Origin: Purshia tridentata
Lineage: Eukaryota > Streptophyta > Magnoliopsida > Rosales > Rosaceae
Assembly: GCA_003254885.1 (NCBI GenBank)
Contig: QANT01000963.1
Location: forward strand, 35,870 to 99,869
Direction of reading: 5' to 3'
DNA length: 64,000 bases
The translations under genes and the position numbers were made by a program. The notes under the pieces were generated by a model. It was not told the origin of the DNA, did no database searches, and worked only from the letters and a program-made list of their open reading frames with translations. Each line of letters starts with the position of its first letter. Position 1 is the stretch's first letter. Below, piece after piece: positions 1 through 10,650 of this stretch.

Positions 1-2314
1 ACGTGATACTATAGACAACCCTTTCTTTTTGACTTGCAACTCTTTATCTATGGTCCATCATCTACGTGGACACCACACTATCCAGACACTTCTAAATGAT
101 AAATTAGTGCATTTTCAAGAGAATAAGTAAAACTGGTTTTTCACATAAACAATAACCCATTTAACATTGAAAGATAAAAAGACAACCCAATTAATTTTTG
201 TGCACGTCCACATATCATTAATTTTTTATTCTATATATACAACAAAAAAGCTCTCTCCTACGGAAGGAGAGACCCTCTCTCTCTTTCCACATCTCTTTTG
301 CTCTCTCCTTTTGCTGGAGAGAGTCTTCCATATATAACATTCTATTCCTATATATACTCCAAAGTATTTTTCCCTCACAAACCCAAATACATACACCCTT
401 CAAACAAATTTCCAAAATGCCTCCCAAAAATTGAGCGTTTTTTAACATATACATAAATTGAGATAAATTAAGAAAAGAATATTTATTATCTCATCGGAAT
501 ATTCAGCTTTCTGCATTCTTAAACAAAGAGCAATTAGAATTAGATTCTTTATTAAACTAATTAATTTTATAACTCCAAAGTCTTCATTCTTCAATGCAAA
601 AAGAAAACAATAATAAATTACACAAATGGTCACATTCGAACCCTTTGAGTCAAAATGACCAATTTTATTAACCCTGAGATAGGCTTAATAAGTCCATTAT
701 TTATTTTTCTACTTATTATGGCCCCTTTTAAACCAGATGCTCAGACCATTGACGTGAACTATTTTTACCCAACCCTTCACCCTCAAGAAAAGAAAGAATG
801 TTGGTCCATTTTTGTGATATAATCCCATCAATTTGATCCATTAATTAATTAATGGCGTTCAATATTTCTTTAATGGGTCCCGCTAATAACATGCCATAAA
901 GCTCTGCCTTTATACAAAAATTTCCATAACTAAAGTTTTAGATTAAAATTGAATGAACAATGTTAAAGATTTTTAATTTGTATTTCAAATTTACATCTCA
1001 ACAATGATATATCAGTATTTTATTTTATTCATATATGACCTATTTTAAGAATTATTTATTTTATAACAGCTAAAACTCTAACCTAATGTAATAATGCATC
1101 ATTTAATTTTATAAGTTTACAATCCATAACATTATTGAAATTCAATTACGTGTACTAAATTTTTGTGAATTATTTTAAAATTTGCAAATTATGCAAAGTG
1201 GGTAAAAGGAAATGGACACGTGTCATAATATGTCTCTTTGCCCTCACCTAACACCCGTATCTAACATGTACGATTTAAATTGTTGAAAGTGATGAATGAG
1301 TCTATCAGAGAATCCTAATGAGGTTTGACATGTTACCAAATGCTGATATTCTTTCGGGCTTTCAAAACTGTATGCAACTTTTTTAAAACCCAGTTGGCTA
1401 TTTCTGATTGGGTGTTTAGTAATTCCACTAAGTAAAATAGGCTAAACAGTACTTAGCAATAACCGGTCATTATATATACATATGGAACAGAGTCGACAAT
1501 TTGCTTGCCATATGATACAAGTCAATGACAGAATTACTCAAATCACTTTTTAAAGTTTATAACTATATTTTTTTCTCAAATATTTAATTTAAGAAAATGC
1601 TAATTGTTATAGTATTTTTAAAAATTTTTGTTTTTCATTTACTTGGCATTAATTTATTCAACAAAGTTTAGAGAGAGATAATATTATGTGCCTCTAATAC
1701 AATCGAGGACTTTGGATTATATCAATATATAACTGTTATATGATTTTAAGTAACTGTTATAATGTTTTATTCATTTTATTCATTTTATTTTATAATGTTT
1801 TATAAGTAACTGTTATATGATTATATATATTTTTTAATTCAGTAATATGGGGAGAAGGGTGTGAAATTTCTAATATTTTACTTTCAGGGTGAGGGATGAG
1901 CCATATATCTGTATATACTAATTGAGTCAAAGATGAACAGATTTTAGTAATAATATATATCACTCTTTTTTTGTTTTTTGTTTTATCTTTTCAAAGAAGG
2001 ATGTTGAGTTGTTGATGTGTATATTTTAAAGTATATACAAATCATTTCATGGGGAGAAATGTGGTGGTTATTGGGTTTTTTAATTTATTGGCCAAGGTGG
2101 TGGTTATTGGTTAAGACATCAAATTTATTCCAAGATGGTGGATTCAATGTCATGATAGTTGTTGCATTGTAGGTTGAGAATATAAGGTCTCACATCCCAC
2201 GTACATTATAATACTTGCATCTTAGTATAACCTTTTCAGACTTTCAGTATTTATTATTTTTCAGGGTAAATTCATATTCAATAATGAGTCTCATACCTTG
2301 TATCTGTCAAGGGG

Positions 2315-2336
2315 ATATATATATATATATATATAT
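2315..2336. repeat. (AT)n microsatellite
   Basis: About eleven uninterrupted AT dinucleotides in intergenic DNA. Length is likely to vary between individuals. Confidence 0.85.
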
Positions 2337-4462
2337 TAATTAGATGATGTAAATGAGGCAAGTATGAATCTACATATTTCTGATACACATATGACATGTA
2401 CATGGTGCCTCAAAACTCAAAAGGGCAGGCATGGAGTGTTAAAGTAAGCATAGCTGTGGCCTTTTTCATTTAGAAATGGTGAAAAGACCGGGTTAAATAT
2501 TGTTGTAACTTTGTAAATGCACTGATGTGGAAGCCATTTTCTAACTGTTTGGAGACCACAAAAGTATATAACATAACTCATACTTGACATCTTACTTTTC
2601 ATTTCCTACATAGGTCATTCCAAGAAATTTTTACCCCAAAGCCACGCGTTTTGATATTAGAATCTCCCTCTTTTTTTTTTGGAAATGAATCTCCTATTCA
2701 ATACATGAAACTTACAGTCAGATCATATTAGTTATTAGAGCCAAAACCGATTATATAAGGCTAGTTTATAGGAGGATCTCATTTTAGGGTGGGCTAAAAA
2801 GATTTCTTTTCATTAATTAATTTTTCTCTTTGGCAATGGTGAAAATGAGTTTTACCCTTACCCTCAAATGCATAATCTAATTAAATAGAAAAAAAGAAGA
2901 AGAGAAAAGACAACAAAAAATCAAAATATAAATAATTTCTCATGTTAAAATCAAATTTTATATATTTGATATAAATTCGATTTATTTATTATTTATGTTA
3001 GTACTTTATCCTTAGCTCCATCATTTATGGGAGGTAATAAACATTAAATATATGTAATCAAGAATTGTATTCATGTGTGATTGAGGTACCTTAAATTTTG
3101 AAATGAATCCATAACATTGTATTAATTATAATATGTTTTTTTTATAATTTAGAGGAATTCATAACAGTCATTGTACACAATCCCGTAGTATAATTCAATG
3201 TATACAATAATAGGTCTTGGCGTGGGTTTGCCCCCAGTAGACCACAGACAGAATATGAGCCGGTCCCTCTTTGCAACCCCTCAGGTCTCTTGAGTATGAA
3301 GCACATGTATGTGACTCCAAACCCATATTCGTAAGCTCCATATTATGATTTGATTATTATGTTCCCGAACTTGGACTATCATTAATTAGAGGTAATGATT
3401 TAATTAGAGAGAGGACTGTGGGAGGTGAAGATTTAGAGAGAGAGAGAGAAAAAGATGCATGTTTTAGTTGTAGGAAAGGGGGGTTAGTGACTAACTAATG
3501 GTACCCTCATCAATTTTATTGTCCCAACATCACACAACAAAAAAAGTGGTTCTTAATGGAGGGGGCCATCCATTATTATCATTAAGCATTAGCGATTAAG
3601 TAAAGATTAGGGCAAATGATTCAATGGGATAAGACTTAAGAGAGGTTGAGAACGAAAGGAGAGGTGGAGAAAATTTTACTTAAGTGGTAGGGTAGGATGC
3701 CCTTATCACCTTCTTAGCTTCTATATTCCACACCATGGAATTGTCATTAGCCACTTTCCTTATAATTCCAACACAAATATAAAATATATTCTAAAAGCCT
3801 CCAAAATCAAGGGATTTTGATTTTAAAAAAAAATAGAAAAACATCAGATATATTAAAATTTTAAAATGTTTGACCAAAGTTATGAGAAACATATGCCCAA
3901 AGAATTCAATACATGGACAAATTAAATACCATATTTTTAAGAGGATAAAGGTGGCCCCAAAAACCGCGTTTAATACCATATTTAAATATTTTACACAAGA
4001 GAAAATGACCCACGCACACAGAGATTAGAGTGGTAATAATGTGTGGGTGCCCTTATTAGAGATTCCATGTGTCAAGTCAAGGAACTAAGCTAATTAACCT
4101 TTGTATAGTAAGAAATTAAAACCAAAAAAGAAAAAAAAAATCCCATTGATTGAGATTTAAAAGATATGACCCCTCAAAAAATTAATTATAGCTAAACAAC
4201 CTTAATAAGGGGTTAAGGGTCAATAAGTCTGTATATTATAGCAGTAAAAAACAGAGAAAACCCCACCACAACTCGCATAATAAACCCACCAAAAGCCCAC
4301 AAAAAACCCTCTCCCGTTTGCTTTTTCTCTCTTTGCTATCTCTTTATCTCCTCCCTAATTTCTTTAGGTAGGGGGGATATGAGCCAAACCCTTATCTCTC
4401 TAAACGGCGTAAGGGACCTTCCCTCCAAAAACGCCGTTTACTTCAACGACGCTCTATTAAGT

Positions 4463-4468
4463 CACGTG
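4463..4468. promoter_or_regulatory. G-box CACGTG upstream of the trihelix gene
   Basis: A palindromic CACGTG lies 46 bases before the start codon. G-boxes bind bHLH and bZIP factors in plants. The position may be in the leader rather than the core promoter, so its function is inferred. Confidence 0.4.
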
Positions 4469-4513
4469 CGTTTCAAATAATCATCTCTCTCTGTATTACT
4501 CGGCGTTTTTATT

Positions 4514-6686
4514 ATGGTCATGGCCTTAGAGCAGCAATTAAGGCTGAACGCCGTTGACGGCGAGACTAACGGCGTTGACGCCCGCCCCACGTCAGCCGAG
4601 ACCGGAGATGACGCCAGCAAGGCCCCGAGGCTGCCACGCTGGACGCGGCAGGAGATTCTCGTGCTCATAAACGGGAAGAGGGTGGCCGAGAGTCGGGGCG
4701 GGGGCCGGATTCCTCGCTCGGATTTCGGGTCGGGTCAGGCGGAGCCGAAATGGGCAGCGGTGTCGACGTACTGCAAAAAGCACGGGGTGAACCGCGGGCC
4801 GATCCAGTGCCGGAAGCGGTGGAGCAATTTGGCGGGGGACTTCAAGAAGATCAGGGAGTGGGAGGCGCAGAGGAAGGACGAGACGGAGTCGTTTTGGGTG
4901 ATGAGGAACGACCTGAGGAGGGAGAGGAAGTTGCCGGGCTTTTTTGACAAGGAGGTTTATGATATAATGGAGGCGGTTCCGGGTGCTGCTCCAAACCCGA
5001 TTACGCTGGCTCTGGGTCCGCCCATGGCGGAGTCCGAGGACGTGAAGGAGGGTGTGGGTCTGGGTGAGGAGGCTGAGCACTTTTTTGATAGTCAACAGAA
5101 GCCGACTGCGGACGGGTTGTTTTCGGACTACGAGCAAGATGAGTCAGGTCGGAGCCCCGTTGAGGAAGCCCCAATGAAGGAGGGTCCGGGAAGTAGCACG
5201 GGGATTCCTGCTCCTTTGCCCATATCAGGTAATTCATAATTGACTCTGTTTTTATAAAAATAATGTGTTATATTATTTTTTTGGGTGAAAGTTTCAAATT
5301 TGGTTCCAAGTTGGCTGCTTTTCATTTGGGTTTTGTGGGTGTTTGATTGATTTCAATTTTTTTTTTAAAAAAAGATTTTTGGGAATTAGTGATCAGTGAT
5401 GCTATAAAGAGTTGGTGATAGAGTTTTTTAATGTTAGCTGCGTCTTTGGTACGGTTTTTATATTGGCAGAATTGATTTTAGTTGTCTTTATACGGATTTG
5501 GTGAAGCAGGGCCATGGGGTCTGCTTTTAAGTTTATATATTTTTGTGGTTTGGTGGGTTGGGTTGATAATCAAAGAGATTGGTTGTGTGCTCTTGAAACT
5601 TGGGTTTTAGGGGCACAATGAAAATGAGGGGAACATCATGCTTCATTGTTTACTGGAGACTGTTCCTGATCCTTCAAATGTCTTTACTGTCTTATGATTA
5701 ACAGAGAAGCAATACAAGCCATTATTTCCACAAGGATGTCAAGGACAAGGTAATGTTTTCTGTCTTAACTCTTAACACACCTCTCCTGTTGGATTAAAGT
5801 GATGTATGTGTACGTGTATCGCCATTTTGCTGTCAAAGTTTGCCCATCACAGTCTAGAGCATCGTATACCTAAATATTGGCCTAGATTTTTTGTTGTGTA
5901 GAGAACCTTAAAATTTAATGATGCATGATAGGTCCCCATTTTAACATTTTTTACGTATCATAGGGCATGCTTTGTGTTTTTTTATTGTCAAAAGGGCTAG
6001 AGTTTGAACAAATGTAAGGTATCTTCCATTGCTCTCCTGATAAAAAAAATTAATTCCTGTTATTGAATATTCTGTCTCCATCTGCTTCCCAGCTTCTTTG
6101 AATTTCTTTTCTTTGTATATGTTCCTTTAAGCTTACCACCAAGAATCTGTTAGTTTATCATACCAAGCATACTGTTTATCATCCTGTTTGGATTTAGCTG
6201 AGGGGATTAATAGCATTGAGGACTTAGTTTGAGTAAAATTGTTAAATATGTCTCCAGAACTCAAGGTTAATACATTTCCGAAGTGATATAGTTCAAATTT
6301 TGAAACAATATATGATTCAATTTCAGTGTTGTGTCTCAATCCACCATAATTCAACATCTTAACAACTCTATGTGGTCAATGCATATGATTTGTCTGCAGG
6401 TGCAGCAGACCAAAAACAACCAGCTTCAGTTCCTGAGGTTGGCTCTGCTTCTCATGACCGGAAACGGAAACGGTTTGCAATAGATGGAGATGAGGAAACA
6501 TTCAATATTCAGAATCAGTTGATTGGTGTCATGGAAAAGAATGGTAAAGTACTGGCTGACTATGTTGATGCTCAGAATTCTCATTCGCAACTTGACAGGG
6601 AGCAGAGGAAAGAGCATTCTGATAGCTTAATAGCTGTTCTTAATAAGCTTGCTGATGCTTTTATGAGAATTGCTGAGAAGTTGTAG
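4514..6686 (+). CDS. ASR3: Trihelix transcription factor, ASR3-like
   Basis: Three exons, 4514-5228, 5705-5749 and 6400-6686, join in phase to give 348 residues. Exon 1 carries a single trihelix (GT/Myb-like) DNA-binding domain at about residues 40-125. It starts at LPRWTRQEI, and the conserved tryptophans recur in PKWAAVS, KRWSNLAGD and ESFWVMRNDLRR. After it comes the family block LPGFFDKEVYDI and an acidic, low-complexity linker. Exon 3 encodes a C-terminal helix suited to oligomerisation. The best match I recall is Arabidopsis ASR3 (At2g33550), a nuclear transcriptional repressor of immune genes that is phosphorylated by MPK4. Met1 is used here, but Met3 begins the MALEQ motif where family members start and is an equally good start. 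Exon 1 is strikingly GC-rich against AT-rich surroundings. Confidence 0.88.
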
Positions 6687-7536
6687 CAGAAGAGCAATCA
6701 GAAACCAGTGTACATAGAGAAGTTCTCTTCAAGATCCATAGATGTTAGTGGAGTCTGAGAATTGGGGGTTAAATTTGATCATTTATCTCATGGGGTGGCA
6801 TTCAATAGGGCAATTTACATCCGTTAATTCACCTTTTTTTATTTTTCTTGTTTCAAATTTTTTTCTCCTATTTATGTCTTTTTGGTGTATGCCACCATTA
6901 TATTTTATAGGGTCCATACACAGATAATGTTTAGAAATTTCAAAGGGTTACCAAATTTCTGTTGCTTTTCTTTTACATACGTCTAGCTCTACTGGAATTT
7001 TCCTGTGAAATGTCTTGGTGACTGTACAGGCTCTCGATATCAATAAGAAGCATCCGTTGTTGATAACCTAATTGTTACCTCTCTGTTCTGTCACTAAATC
7101 ATCGTATTCCTGTATAATAAAGGGATAATTACAATTTAAATATGAGCAAAAATGCAGATGTGTATGAACATAGAAACATGGAAATCTTCACTAGTCATAA
7201 TGGGTCCAAACCCCACCTCTTGAATGGGTCCATCCAGGGCCTTAATGTTATTTAAGGCAATAAGAAGTTAAATGCATTATGTAAATTCTTAAGAGTCGCT
7301 AAATCTGGATTCCATCATGAAATATAAAAACTAAAAGAGGGCGGGACAAATCCATAGAGACAAAAGAAAAAGTTATCAGGATGAAGCATATTCTTATTCA
7401 CTATTGTCGGATAACCCATAATTCCAAAGAGTTGTAGTCATGAAAAGACATGGTTCAAGAGAAATCAATAGAAAAAACTAATGACGAAAATAACATTCGC
7501 AACCAGCACTGCAGCCTGTCTGACTCTCAGAGAACA
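6687..7536. other. Convergent 3' intergenic region
   Basis: This separates the stop of the trihelix gene (+) from the stop of the TSSC4-like gene (-). It should contain both 3' UTRs. No further coding sequence is seen. The part at about 7395-7450 resembles 9928-9985, the corresponding flank of the downstream tandem copy. Confidence 0.5.
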
Positions 7537-9145
7537 TCAAGAATCAGAATCATCTTCCGACATTGATTTCCTTCTATACTTCCGACCAGGTTTCTGTAAA
7601 CAGGCGCTTGGATCAACTGCATTTGGTTCCTCCACTTCACTAACTTCACTGTAGACTTCTCCAACTGCAATGTTGACAGGGCAGACTGCTCGCTTTAAGG
7701 ACTGCTTATTGTCATCTTCCTTGTCTTGCTTCCTTGTCTTGCTATCATTTACTGCTCTCTGTTTCTTTGGGATAAAGGTCACAGACTTGGGAAGTTGAGC
7801 TGAAGCATCCTCCGTCTCTGACCTTGACTCTGTATTTGAACTCTCATCCCGACTAAGGTAGTCCCTTAAGGCCTGGTTGTTGCCAGCTTCATTAACTCCA
7901 CTTGTGGAATCTAAACTATAACATGTATACTTAGAAGGATTAACCAAATAATCAGGAACCAACCGAGAAGCAGTTTTGGCCTTCTGGCGACCATTCTTTT
8001 TCTGGTCTTGAACTTTTTGTGGTGATGATTCTCTAGAATGATCTACACAATCAGGGTCAAACCTCACACGTTTTTTTGACTTGGTATTGGCTTCGGCTTT
8101 CCTCTTTAATATAGACTTTGGCTGACCACCATCTTCTGGTGATTTTACAAGCGGTTCCTTAGCTTGTGCAGCAGAAGCCACGGTGGAATTCAAGTTTTGA
8201 GCATTAGCATTATCTTCTTTGAGCCTATGTATTGCAGCCAGATGATTGGCACGCGAATCTTTATCGCGACAGTGCAATCCTTTGGGAAGCAGAAGCACGT
8301 TATGAGAATTTAAATAAGAGCCATGATGGGTAACATCGTTCATATACAAATGAGCGCCAGCACCTTCTGTCCCTGAAGCCACTTTGTCATACTCATCTTC
8401 CTCTTCCTAAACCCAGTTGGAAACAAATTAGAAGAGTATAGCATAAGTCAATTGTACATGAAGCGATAGAAGAAATAAGAATAATTGAAAAGTTTTAATT
8501 TCAATCAATTAGCAATTTTATATTTATCTTCCTAAACCCAGTTGGAAACAAATTAGAAGAGCAACGGAATAAATTTCAGTGATTCAGTGTCCAATACAAA
8601 TAGCATAAGTCAATTGTACATGAAGCGATAGAAGAAATAAGAATAATTGAATAGTTTTAATTTCAATCAATTAGCAATTTTATATTTGAAATTTTCAATA
8701 TAATCTCATTCGGACCAAGCTCTAGTGATTTTAATCATATATGGGAAACCCATTACAGCATAAAGCAGTAACTAAAATTCCGGTGAATTCAATTGGATAA
8801 AAAAATTTCATGGACAAAGTGTGTGTGTGTGACAATTTTACTTCTTCTTTAGTTTCATTCTCTGGAGTTATCAAATACCTTAAAAATATCTACCTCGAAA
8901 TCCAGAGTGGGGTCCAAGCCTATGGACGATCCGATTCGCCATTCGTCCCCAAACGACGAAGAACAGGGCGTTTTGTCTCTGTCAGAGGCAGCAGCGTCGT
9001 CAGAACAGCGCCTCCATTCTCTGCGCTCGACCTGGTCATCGGTGACGGACCACGGAGAGGACGATTGCACTCGCAGAGACGAAGAGCGCGACGAATCGAG
9101 CGATCGAAAAACCTTGTCTGCCCGGACTCTGAAGCTGCCGTCCAT
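7537..9145 (-). CDS. TSSC4-like U5 snRNP-associated protein
   Basis: Two exons, 9145-8894 and 8406-7537, join in phase (LDFE into EEEDEYDKVA) and give 373 residues. Recognisable blocks in order are FRVRADKVFRSL near the N-terminus, WSVTDDQVERREW, GLDPTLDFE, LYMNDV...YLNSHNVL, the basic pair SILKRK and KKRVRFDP, and a C-terminal VPDYLVNPSKYTCYSL. The last block resembles the C-terminal VPD...KYSL segment of animal TSSC4. TSSC4 is known in humans as a chaperone for U5 snRNP assembly with the PRPF8/SNRNP200 machinery. The plant family is largely uncharacterised, so the role is by homology. The protein is otherwise low complexity, charged and probably nuclear. The single intron carries a duplication of its own 3' splice site. 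A rearranged copy lies immediately upstream on the same strand. Confidence 0.78.
8402..8687. repeat. Tandem duplication inside the TSSC4-like intron, copying the splice acceptor
   Basis: Unit A, 8402-8526 (125 bp), is repeated as unit B, 8527-8687. Unit B has about 35 extra bases after the shared motif AAATTAGAAGAG. Each unit begins with the minus-strand acceptor context CTGGGTTTAG followed by GAAGA. The coding exon uses the acceptor at 8407-8408; the copy near 8533 is an intact potential alternative. Confidence 0.85.
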
Positions 9146-10111
9146 GGAATTTCAGGGTATGATTCTTTATGTATAGATTTCACTAATTTGAGGCTTAGTG
9201 CACCTTTGTTAGTTATATAATCGGAGGCAAAGCACCGCCTTGTGAAATTTTTAATAATTTTATACTTTTCCTGCTTTCTTTAGGTTTGTTCTGGTTTGGG
9301 CCAGATACATGACTCCGTGCCTGGACTTAGTAACTTCATGTGGGCTTCTATTGGTACCCCTTGTCTATTTTTCTTTTCTTTTCAAAATCCCTGCTTTGCC
9401 CTAAATTAAGAAGAAAAATAAAAGAAACGATTTGCTCTCTTAGATTTTAGTAGACAATGAGAGCCTACTTTATTATTGAATAAAATAATTTTATTTTATG
9501 ACTCTGTACATTTATGTGTTTATATTTCTCGTTGCGTAAGATAAATACAAGAAATATATATTTTCGTTATATCAATATTACACCTATTAATGATGTGGTC
9601 TACAATACTATCCATATAAAACTACTCAATTTGATCATTTTGTTAATAAGTAGGGTGTTGTCTTAATTTTCTATAAGATTTCTACACCTATACCAACCAA
9701 GCGCGCATTGTCATCCATAAAAAAAAATTGAATGACAATACTGTACTCTCTAGGAACACTTCCATTACCTGTTAAAGACTATTATTTTTTTTTGTCTGAA
9801 TTAACTTGTTAAAGATTGATATAAATAATAATCAACATCTTTATTTAATCAATTGGTTTAGGCAAGCAACAAAATAAAGATTGACAATTATCCACAAGAC
9901 GCATTCTTATACGTACGCTATATATTGTCTGATCTGATAACCCCATGTATAATTCCACAAAGTTGTAGTTGCCGCCATGAGGTCGCATATAAACATGAAC
10001 AAAAACAGGGTTCACAAAATCTTCATAAAGATGAATGCATAGAAGGTTTAGACGTTTTTGTGACTCCATAATTCATATATAACCGAGTTTGTGCCTTTCC
10101 ACTTTGACTGG
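9146..10111. other. Intergenic spacer between the two TSSC4-like copies
   Basis: This is the short promoter region of the TSSC4-like gene plus the 3' flank of the upstream chimeric copy. It is mostly AT-rich with no supported coding exon. The segment 9928-9985 resembles 7395-7450 (shared GATAACCC and ATAATTCCA...AAGTTGTAGT blocks). This shows that the locus duplication included 3' non-coding sequence. Confidence 0.5.
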
Positions 10112-10650
10112 CTAATCTTGTTTCTTCAGCTTGAGTTCCAAGGCAGCCTTATAACACTCTCTAGCTTTCAGCTGATCTCCTCTGACTTCTCCTATTCCAG
10201 CTTTTGTAGGGAATCGAAGGAGGAGATGATATGTTGATGGCACTCCACGCAGTGCTTGTATCCCTGGTCTTCCAAATATGATGTTGTATGCTGCAGGACA
10301 GTCCATCACATAGAAATCCACCATCACTGTACTGGATTTGGGCTCCTCCCCAGCTTTGACAGGGAGAGTTATTATCCCCAGAGGTTCAACACGTTCCCCG
10401 AATAAGCCGACCAACACCTTTTTAACCGGACGATCATCGACAAGTTCTCTCTGGCTGAGCCCCATTTTCTCGAAAGCAGAAAGGAAAAGAACATTGGCAG
10501 AACTGCCACTGTCGATCAATATCCTGAACACCTTCAAGTTTGCCACATTCATAACGACAACAAGTGCGTCGTTGTGAGGGGTTTCAATTCCCTCCAAGTC
10601 CTTATCAGAAAAGGATACGAGCTCTGAATCTACTTTACAAGAACCTTGTT
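10112..10650 (-). mobile_element. Ty3/Gypsy polyprotein fragment, aspartic protease region
   Basis: About 175 codons of retrotransposon origin, read from DSELVSF to the stop at 10112. The retropepsin active-site motif (Asp-Ser-Gly in ILIDSGSSANVLF) and the downstream GRPG block are intact. The typical GEVRGDQ...ARECY sequence that precedes reverse transcriptase is present. No reverse transcriptase, integrase, LTR or primer-binding site was found nearby. It is therefore an isolated domain, not a complete element. Confidence 0.8.

Larger units (their letters stand above)
1..4513. other. AT-rich intergenic region, no gene seen
   Basis: I see no coding exon on either strand; the short open frames here have low-complexity translations and no domain. 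It contains an (AT)n tract near 2315-2336, several poly-A/T runs, and CT/GA-rich hairpin-prone sequence at about 250-330. The last 250 bases are probably the promoter and leader of the trihelix gene. They contain a CT-rich stretch at 4315-4365 and a perfect G-box, CACGTG, at 4463-4468. Confidence 0.6.

Noticed and set aside
4592-5137. 181-codon minus-strand frame
   Set aside because: It is a GC-rich shadow of the trihelix exon; Arg/Pro/Leu-rich with no domain.
8810-9220. Open frames on the plus strand over 8.8-9.2 kb
   Set aside because: They are antisense to exon 1 of the TSSC4-like gene, whose minus-strand frame has family motifs and correct splice phase.
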